A stretch of DNA of 64,000 nucleotides, from assembly GCA_030841105.1 (NCBI GenBank), contig JAVEDE010000053.1:1-64000 (forward strand), read 5' to 3'. The translations under genes and the position numbers were made by a program. This document shows, one piece after another, positions 48,441-57,003 of the stretch. Numbering within the stretch: the stretch's first letter is position 1; each line of letters opens with the position of its first letter. Below the pieces are notes generated by a model. The model was not told the origin of the DNA. It ran no database searches and saw only the letters and a program-made list of their open reading frames with translations. This stretch comes from Pyrinomonadaceae bacterium (GTDB lineage Bacteria; Acidobacteriota; Blastocatellia; Pyrinomonadales; Pyrinomonadaceae).

Positions 48441-48643
48441 AAGTGACAAGTGACAAGTGACGAGTGACAAGTTAAAACAAAGTGATAAGTGACAGGCGAC
48501 AAGTTAGAAACGCGAGGATAATTGAAAGCCGTGAATCGTGAATCGTAAATCGTGAATAGAAGAAGACAGGTTTTCTCTATTCACGATTCACCTGCTTCTC
48601 TTGTCACTCGTCACTTGTCACTCATCACTTGTCACTCATCACT
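48441..48643. repeat. Nested double heptad inverted repeat (GTGACAA outer, GTGAATC inner)
   Basis: The outer arms (48441-48505 and about 48600-48643) are GTGACAA/GTGACGA-type heptads. Inside lies a second, unrelated heptad repeat: GTGAATC, GTGAATC, GTAAATC, GTGAATA (48531-48557) opposed by a shorter TATTCACGATTCAC arm (48579-48591). The element fills most of the 286-bp divergent gap between the HabB-like gene and the amidohydrolase, and its right end is followed by TTTTTC. Confidence 0.88.
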
Positions 48644-48720
48644 GTTTTTCATCTACCGGCAAGACCGCGCGCAATGATACACTACGCGCCCGCATGCCGC
48701 GCAAATATCTCTCGACTCTT

Positions 48721-50415
48721 ATGAAAATCAAATTCTCTGGCTCGCTCGTCGTCGCCTCGTGCCTGCTGCTGCTACTGGTCGCGACCCCCGGCGCACGCAC
48801 GCAAGACATGACCGCCGATCTCGTCGTCGTCAACGCCAACGTCCGCACGTTGGACAAGGCGCGCCCGCAGGCCGAGGCCGTCGCCGTCTACGGCACACGC
48901 ATCGCCGCCGTCGGCACGAACGCGGAGATACGCCAACTCGCGGGCGCGCGCACGCGCGTCATTGACGCACAGGGCGCGCTCGTCCTCCCCGGCTTCAACG
49001 ACGCGCACGTTCACTTCATAGAGGGCGGCGGCCACCTCTCCAGCGTGCAACTGCGCGACGCCGCCAGCCCCTTAGAGTTTGCCGAACGCATCCGCCAGTT
49101 TGCCGCGAAGACTCCGAAGGGGCGTTGGATTACGGGCGGCGACTGGGATCACGAACGCTGGCCGGGCGCGCCGCTGCCGACCAGAGAGTTGATTGACAAG
49201 TTCACGCCCGATCACCCGGTCTTCGTCAATCGCCTCGACGGCCACATGTCGCTCGCCAACAGCGTCGCGCTGAAACTCGCCGGAGTGACGCGTGAGACGA
49301 AAGACCCCGACGGCGGTCTGATCGTGCGCGACGCGCGGACGGGCGAGCCGACCGGCGTGTTGAAAGACGCCGCGATGAGTTTCGTCTATGCGAAGATTCC
49401 CGACCCGACGTTTGACGAGAAACTCGAAGCCGCGCGCGCGGCGACCGAGCACGCGGCGAGTCTTGGAGTGACGAGCGTGCAGGACATGTCCGCCGGGAAC
49501 GACGTGGGCGTTTATCAAACGATGGCGGCGCGCGGCGAGTTGAAGACGCGCGTCTACGCCGTCTCGCCGCTGCCGCAGTGGGAGCGTCTGGCGCGCACGG
49601 GCGTCCGCGCCGTCTTCGGCTCAGACCTCTTGCGCGTCGGCGGGTTGAAGGGTTTCGCCGACGGCAGTCTCGGCTCGACCACCGCGCTCTTCTTCGACCC
49701 TTACCTCGACGCGCCCTCGACGCGCGGCCTCCCCTCCGACGAGATGTTTCCCGCGGGCGCGATGCTCAAGCGCGTGCAAGCGGCCGACGCGGCCGGGCTG
49801 CAAGTGATGATTCACGCCATCGGCGACAGCGCAAACTCTCAAATCCTCTCTATCTACGAAGAGGTCATACAGACAAACGGCGAGCGCGACCGCCGCTTCC
49901 GCATCGAACACGCGCAACATATCCGCCTCGCCGACGTCGCACGTTTCGCGCGCGCACGTGTCATCGCCTCGATGCAGCCTTACCACGCGATTGACGACGG
50001 CCGCTGGGCGGAGAAGCGCATCGGCCACGAACGCGCGCGCACGACCTACGCCTTCCGCTCGCTTCTCGACGCCGGGGTAACGCTCGCCTTCGGCACGGAC
50101 TGGTACGTCGCCCCGCTCAACCCCATGCTCGGCATCTACGCGGCGACGACGCGCCGCACGCTCGACGGCAAAAACCCGGAGGGCTGGATACCCGGACAGA
50201 AGATCACCGTCGAAGAGGCCGTGCGCGCCTACACCGTCGGGTCGGCCTACGCCGAGTTTGCGGAGCACGCGAAGGGCACGCTCGCGCCCGGCCAACTCGC
50301 CGACCTCGTACTACTCTCGCAAGACATCTTCCATATCAACCCCGTCGAGATCGAGCGGACGAAAGTGCGCCTGACGATCATGGACGGCCGCGTCGTCTAC
50401 GAAGCGAAGCAATAG
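48721..50415 (+). CDS. Exported amidohydrolase, YtcJ/amidohydrolase-3 family
   Basis: The ATG at 48721 gives 564 residues with a signal peptide ([15 protein letters not shown]); an ATG at 48694 would add nine residues. Metal-site motifs are [13 protein letters not shown] (HxH), [44 protein letters not shown] and [13 protein letters not shown]. It fits the YtcJ-like group, whose substrates are mostly unknown N-acyl or carbamoyl compounds. Export suggests a nutrient-degrading role. It follows a long heptad repeat and is divergent from the membrane protein at 48009. Confidence 0.9.
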   Translation: MKIKFSGSLVVASCLLLLLVATPGARTQDMTADLVVVNANVRTLDKARPQAEAVAVYGTRIAAVGTNAEIRQLAGARTRVIDAQGALVLPGFNDAHVHFIEGGGHLSSVQLRDAASPLEFAERIRQFAAKTPKGRWITGGDWDHERWPGAPLPTRELIDKFTPDHPVFVNRLDGHMSLANSVALKLAGVTRETKDPDGGLIVRDARTGEPTGVLKDAAMSFVYAKIPDPTFDEKLEAARAATEHAASLGVTSVQDMSAGNDVGVYQTMAARGELKTRVYAVSPLPQWERLARTGVRAVFGSDLLRVGGLKGFADGSLGSTTALFFDPYLDAPSTRGLPSDEMFPAGAMLKRVQAADAAGLQVMIHAIGDSANSQILSIYEEVIQTNGERDRRFRIEHAQHIRLADVARFARARVIASMQPYHAIDDGRWAEKRIGHERARTTYAFRSLLDAGVTLAFGTDWYVAPLNPMLGIYAATTRRTLDGKNPEGWIPGQKITVEEAVRAYTVGSAYAEFAEHAKGTLAPGQLADLVLLSQDIFHINPVEIERTKVRLTIMDGRVVYEAKQ

Positions 50416-50457
50416 TCCGAAGGGTTAGAAGAGAAGGAACAGCCGGGGAGATTGCGT

Positions 50458-51774
50458 GTGGAATTTACCGTCGTCGAAAATCTGCGGACGCTGAAATTCG
50501 ATCTCGTCCTGACGCTCGCGCTGGCGGCCGTGTTCCTGTTCGTCGGCGGTTTCGTGCAGGGGCGCGTCCGTATACTCAAACGCGCGAGTATCCCGGCGGC
50601 GGCCATCGGCGGGTTGTTGTTCGCGGCGCTGGTGATGCTCCTGCGCGCGCGCGGCACGCTCGGCATCGCGCTCGACACTTCCTTGCGCGCGCCATTGCAG
50701 ATCGCTTTCTTCACCACCATCGGGTTCGGGGCGACGCTCAAGTTGCTCGGCGCGGGCGGTTGGCGTCTCATCATCTTCTACGTGATCGCCACGGGCACGG
50801 CCGTCGTGCAGAACGTCGCAGGCGTTGCGCTCGCCGTCGCGCTCGGCGCGCCCGCCGCGCTCGGCGTCATCTGCGGCTCATTGACGCTAACGGGCGGCCC
50901 CGCGACGGGGCTGGCCTTCACCGAGGAGTTCGAGCAGTTGGGCGTGGCGGGCGCGGGCGCGCTCATCATCGCGTCGGCGACTTTCGGTATTTTCGTTTCG
51001 AGCCTCGTCGGGAATCCGGTCGCCACCGCGCTCATCCGACGCTTCCGTCTCGCCGCGCCGCGCGAGGAGGCGAAGCGCGTTGAGGCGGAAGAGTTCTGGG
51101 CTATCGGCGCGACGGGCAAGTTTGACGACGCGGGCGCAGAAGAGGCGTCGGACGCGGAAGCGCAGGGGGGGCGACGGGGCGGGGGAGACGCTGCGTTGAC
51201 GGGCGCGGAGTTGTTGCGAAACTTGCTCATCCTGCTCGCGGTGATGGGCGTGGGCGCGTTGCTCGGCATGGCCTTGTCGAAACTCTACATCGCGGGTCGC
51301 CCTCTGACGCTCCCGGCTTACGTCGGCGCGATGATCGTGGCGGCGTTCGTGCGAAATCTCGATGATCGCTACGGTTGGTTTCGGCTCGACATGCGCGCGC
51401 TCGAAGCGTTGGGCGGCATCGCGCTCGCTCTGTTTCTCGTCATCGCGTTGATGGATTTGAAACTGTGGCAACTGGCGGGGCTGGCCGTGCCGATGCTCTT
51501 AATACTCGCCGTGCAAGTTGTACTTATGATAATTTACGCCGTCCTCGTGACGTTCGTCGTGATGGGGCGCGATTACGAAGCGGCGGTGACGACGGGCGGG
51601 CACATCGGCTTCGGCCTCGGCACGACGCCGAACGCCGTCGCCAACATGGAAGCACTGACGGCGCGCTACGGCGCAGCCCCGCGCAGCTTTCTAATCGTGC
51701 CCATCGTCGGCGCGTTCTTCATAGACTTCTCGAACGCGATCATCATCACACTGTTCGCCAACTTCCTGCGTTGA
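50458..51774 (+). CDS. GltS-like sodium/carboxylate symporter
   Basis: A GTG at 50458, 7 bp after a CGGGGAG site, gives a 438-residue protein with about 10-12 membrane helices. It has GFVQGRVRILKRASIPAAAIGG near the N-terminus, the re-entrant-loop-like GSLTLTGGPATGLAFTEEFE, and the matching C-terminal GGHIGFGLGTTPNAVANM. Two inverted halves and a central cytoplasmic loop (residues about 200-240, variable and Gly/Ala-rich) fit the glutamate:sodium symporter (ESS/GltS) fold. Cargo is probably glutamate or a related dicarboxylate. The next gene follows after 15 bp. Confidence 0.8.
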   Translation: MEFTVVENLRTLKFDLVLTLALAAVFLFVGGFVQGRVRILKRASIPAAAIGGLLFAALVMLLRARGTLGIALDTSLRAPLQIAFFTTIGFGATLKLLGAGGWRLIIFYVIATGTAVVQNVAGVALAVALGAPAALGVICGSLTLTGGPATGLAFTEEFEQLGVAGAGALIIASATFGIFVSSLVGNPVATALIRRFRLAAPREEAKRVEAEEFWAIGATGKFDDAGAEEASDAEAQGGRRGGGDAALTGAELLRNLLILLAVMGVGALLGMALSKLYIAGRPLTLPAYVGAMIVAAFVRNLDDRYGWFRLDMRALEALGGIALALFLVIALMDLKLWQLAGLAVPMLLILAVQVVLMIIYAVLVTFVVMGRDYEAAVTTGGHIGFGLGTTPNAVANMEALTARYGAAPRSFLIVPIVGAFFIDFSNAIIITLFANFLR

Positions 51775-51789
51775 AAATCAAAGTTGATT

Positions 51790-52794
51790 ATGTCGAAGAG
51801 AAAAACATTCAGCCTCGCCGTCGTCGCCGTGGTCGCCGTCAGCCTGTCGGCCGGACTATCTAACAGCGCGGCGCAAGGGACAGTTCAACGCAACGCGCAC
51901 GCGGCGCGGTCGCAGAAGTTCGACGCCGCGCCGTCGCCCGCGCTGCAAGCGTTGGTGAATGAAGCGGCGCGCGAAACTTTGCGGCGTTTCAGCGAGAAGA
52001 AACTCGCTGAGAATCAACTGGCGATCACCTTGATTGATCTGCACGATGCGGGGCGACCCGCGACGGCGAGTTTTCGCGGCGATGAGCGCATCTACACGGC
52101 GAGCGTCGTCAAGTTGTTTTATCTGGCGGCGGCGCATCGCTGGTTGGAGGACGGGCGTCTGAAGGAGACGGCCGAGTTGAACCGCGCGCTGCGCGACATG
52201 ATCGTTGATTCGTCGAACGACGCGACCGGATACGTGCTCGACGTGTTGACGGGCACATCGAGCGGGATGGAGTTGCCGCCCGCCGAGATGCGTAAGTGGC
52301 AGGAGAAGCGCAATGCCGTCAACCGCTACTTCGCGTCGCTCGGTTACACGAACATCAACGTCAACCAGAAGACTTTTTGCGAAGACGCCTACGGGCGCGA
52401 GAGCTTCGGGCGCGGCGCGAATGGCGAGAACCGCAACAAGCTGACCACCAACGCCACCGCGCGCCTCCTCGCGGAGATCGCCACGCGTCGCAGCGTCAGC
52501 CCCGCGCGCTCGGACAAGATGCTCGAACTGCTCAAGCGCGATTTCTCCGGCGCGAGCGGCGACCCGGACGATCAGGGGCGTGGCTTCACCGGCATCGCTT
52601 TGAAAGATTACGAGGGCGCGCGCCTCTGGTCGAAAGCCGGTTGGACGAGCAAGGTGCGCCACGACGCGGCCTACATCGAACTCCCCAACGGCGCGCGCTT
52701 CGTCCTCGTCACCTTCACCGAAGGACACAGCAACGACCGCGACATCATTCCGACAGTCGCGGAGATCGTGCTCAAGAAGATGGGAAGACAGTGA
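51790..52794 (+). CDS. Exported class A beta-lactamase-like serine hydrolase
   Basis: The ATG at 51790 gives 334 residues with a signal peptide (AVSLSAGLSNSAAQG). The active-site motifs are YTASVVKLFYL (SxxK, serine at about residue 104), VDSSNDAT (the SDN position reads SSN) and WSKAGWTSK (KTG reads KAG). The glutamate-loop region is less clear, so beta-lactamase activity is uncertain; D-Ala-D-Ala carboxypeptidase or esterase activity is an alternative. It is 15 bp after the GltS-like gene. The stop codon TGA lies inside the left arm of a heptad inverted repeat. Confidence 0.85.
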   Translation: MSKRKTFSLAVVAVVAVSLSAGLSNSAAQGTVQRNAHAARSQKFDAAPSPALQALVNEAARETLRRFSEKKLAENQLAITLIDLHDAGRPATASFRGDERIYTASVVKLFYLAAAHRWLEDGRLKETAELNRALRDMIVDSSNDATGYVLDVLTGTSSGMELPPAEMRKWQEKRNAVNRYFASLGYTNINVNQKTFCEDAYGRESFGRGANGENRNKLTTNATARLLAEIATRRSVSPARSDKMLELLKRDFSGASGDPDDQGRGFTGIALKDYEGARLWSKAGWTSKVRHDAAYIELPNGARFVLVTFTEGHSNDRDIIPTVAEIVLKKMGRQ

Positions 52795-52932
52795 CAAGTG
52801 ACAGGTGACAAGTAACAAGTCAAACGCTGATCGAGAATCACTAGTTGTTTGCCGAGATGAAGACGTTCCCGCCGTCACGAACGGACTTAGGTTTTATGTA
52901 ACTTGTCACTCGTCACTTGTCACCTGTCACTG
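52789..52932. terminator. Bidirectional heptad inverted repeat containing both convergent stop codons
   Basis: The left arm (52789-52820) begins CAGTGACAAGTGAC and the right arm (52899-52932) ends GTCACCTGTCACTG. The TGA of the beta-lactamase-like gene (52792-52794) and the TGA of the methyltransferase (complement of 52927-52929) both lie inside, in the same repeat context (CAGTGA). T-runs follow on the right side. It acts plausibly as a shared terminator. Confidence 0.92.
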
Positions 52933-53583
52933 TTTTTGAGCCATGATGGCGAGTTTCGTCCAGCCGATGATGTCGGTGGGCGGGAAGCGATGGCGCGAGA
53001 CGATGCGTAGATAGCGTTCGGTGTTCTCGTTGACCTCTTCGGGCGGGTGGGTCTTGAAGCGGAAGAGGAGTTCGAGGAAGGCGCTGGCCGGGGCGGGGCG
53101 CACGGGCAGGTGAAAGAGGTGGCCGCCGGGCTTGAGCACGCGCGCGAGTTCGCCGAGGCCGTCGCGCAGCGAGACGTATTCGAGCGCGCCGCTCGTGGCG
53201 ATGAAGTCGAAAGTCTCGTCGGCGAAGGGGAGCGAGAGCAGGTTGGCCTGCAAGAAACGAACGCGGTGCGGGCGACCGCGCAACTCCTGCCCGACCGCCT
53301 GCCGCGCCTTTTTGAGCGATGAGGCAGAGAGATCAATGGCGGTGACGTGCGCGGGGCGTGGGAGCGTGCGGAGCAGTGCGAGCGTCAGGAGTCCCGTGCC
53401 GCACCCGGCGTCGAGAATCTGCGCGTCGTCTTCGAGCGGGACGGGGTGTTCGCGGAAATAGCGTTCGAGCGAACGCCCGTAGCCGTTGAACTTGAAAGTC
53501 AGATCGTAGAGGCGCGCGATGCGGTCATAGAGCGACCCGGCGCGGTTGTCGTCAACGGTCGTGATGCTGCTATTTTGTGCCAT
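52927..53583 (-). CDS. Class I SAM-dependent methyltransferase
   Basis: The 218-residue protein has the Rossmann signatures: ILDAGCGTGLLTLAL (motif I), VTAIDLSASSLKKAR (motif II), FLQANLLSLPFADETFDFIATSGALEY (motif III region) and ARVLKPGGHLFHLPV. The family covers many small-molecule methylases (UbiE/Ubi-like, methyltransferase-11/25). The C-terminus (FPPTDIIGWTKLAIMAQK) is short. The substrate is unknown. It is convergent with the beta-lactamase-like gene and shares a terminator-like repeat at its 3' end. Confidence 0.9.
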   Translation of the reverse strand: MAQNSSITTVDDNRAGSLYDRIARLYDLTFKFNGYGRSLERYFREHPVPLEDDAQILDAGCGTGLLTLALLRTLPRPAHVTAIDLSASSLKKARQAVGQELRGRPHRVRFLQANLLSLPFADETFDFIATSGALEYVSLRDGLGELARVLKPGGHLFHLPVRPAPASAFLELLFRFKTHPPEEVNENTERYLRIVSRHRFPPTDIIGWTKLAIMAQKQ

Positions 53584-53781
53584 GCGCGCTCATGGTAGCA
53601 TTCTTCGGCGGCGGCCGTCGGTCTCTAGCATCCGCCGGGGCGATAACTTCGACCGCCCGTGCGTCGTAATACCGGGCGACAGTCAGGCAACAAGGGGAAT
53701 CCACGTGGAAGAAGCGGTACGTAAATTACAGGACGGGACACTTATACAAAGACTCTCGCAATACTTCAAGGAGACCCTTTC

Positions 53782-54594
53782 GTGTTTGAGACAGAACAGG
53801 ACGTGCTCAGCTGGTACGAGGCGCAGCCCCGCGCGCTCACCAAAGAATTTTTGGACTCGGTGAATTGGAAAGAGGTGCGCGAGCACCCGCTCAACCCCGC
53901 CTTCAAAGACGTCATCGTGTATATGCGCGACGTGGAGAGCTTCACGGAGATTTACTACGAGGAACTGATGCGCACGCCGACGGGCAAGAACCCCGTCATC
54001 CGCAAGTTCATGGAGCGTTGGAGCGTGGAAGAGAACGAGCACGCCGAACTGCTCAACCGCTTTCTGAACGAGGCCGGATACCCGACGAGCGAGCGTTGGC
54101 AAGCCGAGGCGCGCGCCGCGATCCCGTTCCGCTACACCTTCGAGAATCGCCTCTACCCCGTTATCACCAACTGCTTCGGCAAGTATTTTAGCGGCGCGCA
54201 CATGGTCTGGGGCGCGATCAACGAGATGACGACGCTGCAAGGCTATCGTCGCCTCTGGCGTCTGGCCGACCACCCCGTGCTCGAACAGTTGCTCCGCGCC
54301 GTGGCGCGCGAAGAGTCTGTGCATTCGCATTTCTATTGGAGCATCGCGCGCCTCAAACTGGAACGCTCCGGCTACACGCGCGCTCTCGCGCGGTTCATCA
54401 TCGGGAAATTCTGGTCGCCCGTCGGGCAGGGCACGAAGCCACAGGCCGAGACCGATTACGTGATCGCGACGCTCTTCAAGGGTCGTGACGGCGTGGACTT
54501 TTTCGACCAGAACGTCAACCAGCGATTGCAACTGTTGCCCGGTTTCGTGGGGCTGGAAAATGTCTCGCAGCGAATTGCGCGGATCGCGCTCTAG
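53782..54594 (+). CDS. Ferritin-like diiron protein, acyl-ACP desaturase family
   Basis: A GTG at 53782 with AAGGAG 8 bp upstream gives 270 residues. Two diiron-ligand helices are clear: RWSVEENEHAELLNRFL (ExxH) and VAREESVHSHFYWSIARL (ExxH), plus EIYYEEL as an extra acidic helix. This spacing and length match the bacterial acyl-ACP desaturase type (FA_desaturase_2, as in mycobacterial DesA proteins). These introduce a double bond into acyl-ACP using O2. Other ferritin-like oxygenases remain possible. It is followed by the DsbA gene 18 bp downstream. Confidence 0.8.
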   Translation: MFETEQDVLSWYEAQPRALTKEFLDSVNWKEVREHPLNPAFKDVIVYMRDVESFTEIYYEELMRTPTGKNPVIRKFMERWSVEENEHAELLNRFLNEAGYPTSERWQAEARAAIPFRYTFENRLYPVITNCFGKYFSGAHMVWGAINEMTTLQGYRRLWRLADHPVLEQLLRAVAREESVHSHFYWSIARLKLERSGYTRALARFIIGKFWSPVGQGTKPQAETDYVIATLFKGRDGVDFFDQNVNQRLQLLPGFVGLENVSQRIARIAL

Positions 54595-54612
54595 CAGTTA
54601 TCCTCTGCGTCT

Positions 54613-55338
54613 ATGAGACGCAAACTTCCCATTATCATTATCGTGTTGGTGCTCGTCGCCGCGCTCGCGGGCGGCGCGCTCATGATGCGCACGCCTGAGA
54701 CTTCGACGACGCAAACGAACATCGCCCAGTTGCCGCCGACCGTGACGACGAGCAACGCGCCCGCCGCCAACGCCGCGACGTCGCGCCCCGCCGCCCCGCC
54801 GCCCGCCAACCTCCAGAATGTACACGTGCGCGGTCGCACCGACGCGCCTTTGCTGATCGAAGAGTACGGCGATTTCCAGTGCCCGCCGTGCGGTTTCTTT
54901 CACCCGATCTTGAAGCGGATCGAGGGCGAGTATGCGACGCAGTTGCGCGTCGCGTATCGCCACTTCCCGATCCGTTCGCAACACCAGCATGCCGCCGAGG
55001 CCGCGCGCGCCGCCGAAGCCGCCGCGTTGCAAGGCAAGTTCTGGCAGATGCACGACATGCTTTTCGAGAACCAGAAGGACTGGAAAGACGCTCCGATTGC
55101 GCGCCCCGTCTTCCTGAATTTCGCGCGCACGCTCGGCCTCGACGTTGCCAAATTCACGCAGGACATAGACAGCGCGGCCGTCGCCAACCGCGTGTTGAAC
55201 GACGAGACGCAAGGAGCGGCGCGCGGCGTCAAAGGGACTCCGAGCGTGTACCTCAACGGGCGCGAGATACCGTTTGAAGTGATCACGAACTACGACTCTT
55301 TGCGCGCCACCATCGAGCGCGAACTGGCGGCAAAATAA
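54613..55338 (+). CDS. DsbA-like thiol:disulfide oxidoreductase
   Basis: The 241-residue protein has an N-terminal membrane anchor (IIIIVLVLVAALAGGALMM) and a Thr/Ala/Pro-rich linker. A thioredoxin-fold domain follows, with the active site YGDFQCPPCGFFHP (CPPC) at about residues 94-97 and the cis-Pro loop GVKGTPSVYLNG. The helical insertion has HAAEAARAAEAAALQGKFWQMHDMLF, typical of DsbA/DsbG-like proteins in this phylum. It oxidises cysteines of exported proteins. Its TAA is immediately followed by the GTG of the VKOR gene, so the two form an electron-transfer pair. Confidence 0.94.
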   Translation: MRRKLPIIIIVLVLVAALAGGALMMRTPETSTTQTNIAQLPPTVTTSNAPAANAATSRPAAPPPANLQNVHVRGRTDAPLLIEEYGDFQCPPCGFFHPILKRIEGEYATQLRVAYRHFPIRSQHQHAAEAARAAEAAALQGKFWQMHDMLFENQKDWKDAPIARPVFLNFARTLGLDVAKFTQDIDSAAVANRVLNDETQGAARGVKGTPSVYLNGREIPFEVITNYDSLRATIERELAAK

Positions 55339-55887
55339 GTGAGCGCGGGCGACAGAGAGCGCGGCCGGGGCGCGGAAGTGCGGGCGGGCGAAACGTCGCC
55401 GCAGACATCAACGACGCCGCCATCAACGACGCCATCAACGACGCCATCAACGACGCAGACATCAACGACGCCCCGGCGCGTCTCGCTTCTTTACTCGGTG
55501 GCCGCGCTGTTGTCGCTGGCGGGTCTGGCCGACGCGGTTTATCTCACGGTCGAACACCTGTCGGGCAGGAGCGTGCGTTGCACGGTGACGAACGGCTGCT
55601 CGGAAGTCCTCGGCAGTCCCTACGCCAACGTCGGCGGCTATCCGCTCGCGCTCTTCGGCGCGCTGGCATACTTCACGGCCTTCAGTCTCGCCACGCTCGC
55701 GGCTTTCGGCTCACGCCGCGCCGGAAATTTCTTCGCCGCGCTGGTCGCGTTGATGTTCGTCACGTCCCTCTGGCTGGTCTACCTGCAAGCCTTCGTCCTC
55801 CACGCCTTCTGTCAATACTGCCTGCTCTCGGCCGCCATCACAACGCTGCTCGCCTGTCTCGCCGTCGCACGACGCGTCATGAAGTGA
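55339..55887 (+). CDS. VKOR-family membrane oxidoreductase
   Basis: The GTG at 55339 directly abuts the DsbA stop. The 182-residue protein has a low-complexity Thr/Ser/Pro N-terminus coded by five 12-bp repeats (55407-55473). Four or five membrane helices follow, with the VKOR features RCTVTNGCSEVLGSPYANVGGYPLALFG (loop cysteines, Ser/Pro) and AFCQYCLLSA (the CxxC site at the quinone). Bacterial VKORs reoxidise DsbA with quinones, replacing DsbB. In some species VKOR is fused to a thioredoxin; here they are separate but adjacent genes. Confidence 0.95.
   Translation: MSAGDRERGRGAEVRAGETSPQTSTTPPSTTPSTTPSTTQTSTTPRRVSLLYSVAALLSLAGLADAVYLTVEHLSGRSVRCTVTNGCSEVLGSPYANVGGYPLALFGALAYFTAFSLATLAAFGSRRAGNFFAALVALMFVTSLWLVYLQAFVLHAFCQYCLLSAAITTLLACLAVARRVMK
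55407..55473 (+). repeat. 12-bp tandem repeats in the VKOR N-terminus
   Basis: Five copies of CATCAACGACGC occur in near-tandem array, encoding Ser-Thr-Thr-Pro and related units before the first membrane helix. Such arrays are likely to vary in copy number. Confidence 0.85.
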
Positions 55888-55929
55888 CGAGACACGCCGT
55901 CACCTCGTTTCATCCGCACTGAAACGCCG

Positions 55930-56631
55930 TCACCTGTAATCCGGCACGTTGAGACCGAGCGTGATGTCACGCCGTGCGAGCCAGACGCCGCCCGCGTTCT
56001 TGGTCAGATGGACGACGCCTGATCCGCCCAGCTTGCGCCGCCGCGCGCGTTCCTGCTGCGTGAGAAACGGATCGTCTTCGAACTCGAAACTGTCTATGTA
56101 GTATTCGTTCTTGTCAGCCTCTTTCACGATGAGGTGGATGTGAGAAGGAATTTTCGTGTCAGGGTACGACGCGGGCTTGATGGTGACGAATTTGTATTCG
56201 CCGCGCTCGTTCGTTTTGATCCAGCCGCGCAGGTGACCATTCCTGCGCGCGCCGCCGGTCGCGCCCGGCGCGGGCGAGTAGATGCCCTTCGCGTCGGTGT
56301 GGTAGGCGTAAAGAATCACGCCGGGGGCGGGCGTCTTCCCGTCCGGTTGATAGATACGGCCGCTCGCCTCAAACGGCTCGCCCGGCTCGTTCGCGGCGGC
56401 GATGCGCGTCTCCCAATTTAGCTGCGCGGGCATGCCGTCGTAGATGGCCTCGCAACCTTCGCAATAGCCTCCGACACGCGGCTTCGTATCCGCCCGCGCC
56501 TCTACCATCGCGGGCTGCGTCCGGGCGGGGCGGGCGCAGTTGATTAAAACTCCCGCGGGCAGCGCGACGGCAAAGAGGGAAGCGCGTTTGAGGAAACTCC
56601 GGCGGGTCTCGTCGTGAAATGCTTTGTCCAT
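55930..56631 (-). CDS. Tat-exported intradiol ring-cleavage dioxygenase family protein
   Basis: The ATG at 56631 (GAGG site upstream) gives 233 residues. The N-terminus carries a Tat motif (TRRSFLKRASLFAVALPAG). The dioxygenase domain has GRIYQPDGKTPAPGVILYAYHTD, GWIKTNERGEYKFVTIKPASYPD with the Tyr ligand, and PSHIHLIV with both His ligands. These are features of Fe(III) intradiol enzymes, such as protocatechuate or catechol 1,2-dioxygenases. An exported location and short length suggest a lipoprotein-like form of uncertain substrate (there is a Cys in LINCARPA). An upstream frame to 56697 is less likely. Confidence 0.85.
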   Translation of the reverse strand: MDKAFHDETRRSFLKRASLFAVALPAGVLINCARPARTQPAMVEARADTKPRVGGYCEGCEAIYDGMPAQLNWETRIAAANEPGEPFEASGRIYQPDGKTPAPGVILYAYHTDAKGIYSPAPGATGGARRNGHLRGWIKTNERGEYKFVTIKPASYPDTKIPSHIHLIVKEADKNEYYIDSFEFEDDPFLTQQERARRRKLGGSGVVHLTKNAGGVWLARRDITLGLNVPDYR

Positions 56632-56761
56632 ATCAACCTCGCTTCTGGATAGTGATCGCTCAACTATCAGACGACGCAAGCGACCGTTTGCTTCCAAAAA
56701 GATTTAAGCCACGAGTGTTGATACGACTTTTCATCCGGCGCGGTTTTGGCTCGCGCCGTCG

Positions 56762-56926
56762 TCAAGCCCTGATCAGGTGGACGACTCCGTAGATTGCACC
56801 GGCGATGAGCAGCAGGAGCAAGACGAGGCAACCGCCGACGGCGAGTTTGATTTTCCGCGCGCGGTTTTCGTCGGGCGGGAGCAGCGAGTTTTGCGGGAAG
56901 TAGGGCGGCGGTGTGGAAGTCGGCAT
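56762..56926 (-). CDS. Small 54-residue single-pass membrane protein
   Basis: The frame from the ATG at 56926 to TGA at 56762-56764 encodes MPTSTPPPYFPQNSLLPP, a basic stretch NRARKIK, and one hydrophobic helix (residues about 29-49, CLVLLLLLIAGAIYGVV). It ends in HLIRA. The proline-rich start followed by a positive-inside membrane helix fits a tail-anchored-like small membrane protein. No homologue name is known to me. It lies alone between the dioxygenase and the debranching enzyme. Confidence 0.6.
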   Translation of the reverse strand: MPTSTPPPYFPQNSLLPPDENRARKIKLAVGGCLVLLLLLIAGAIYGVVHLIRA

Positions 56927-57003
56927 TTAATCGTTCCTATTGATCCGGGAAAATGGAATGTCTGCGGAAAGTCTGCGGCCTGAGTTTACCATTCTCACCG
57001 AAC

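Noticed and set aside
51790..52794. Calling this a true antibiotic-resistance beta-lactamase
   Set aside because: The SDN and KTG elements are altered (SSN, KAG) and the catalytic Glu region is not clear, so only the fold family is supported.
53546..53863. 105-residue frame between the methyltransferase and desaturase genes
   Set aside because: It overlaps the well-supported desaturase start in another frame and shows no domain.
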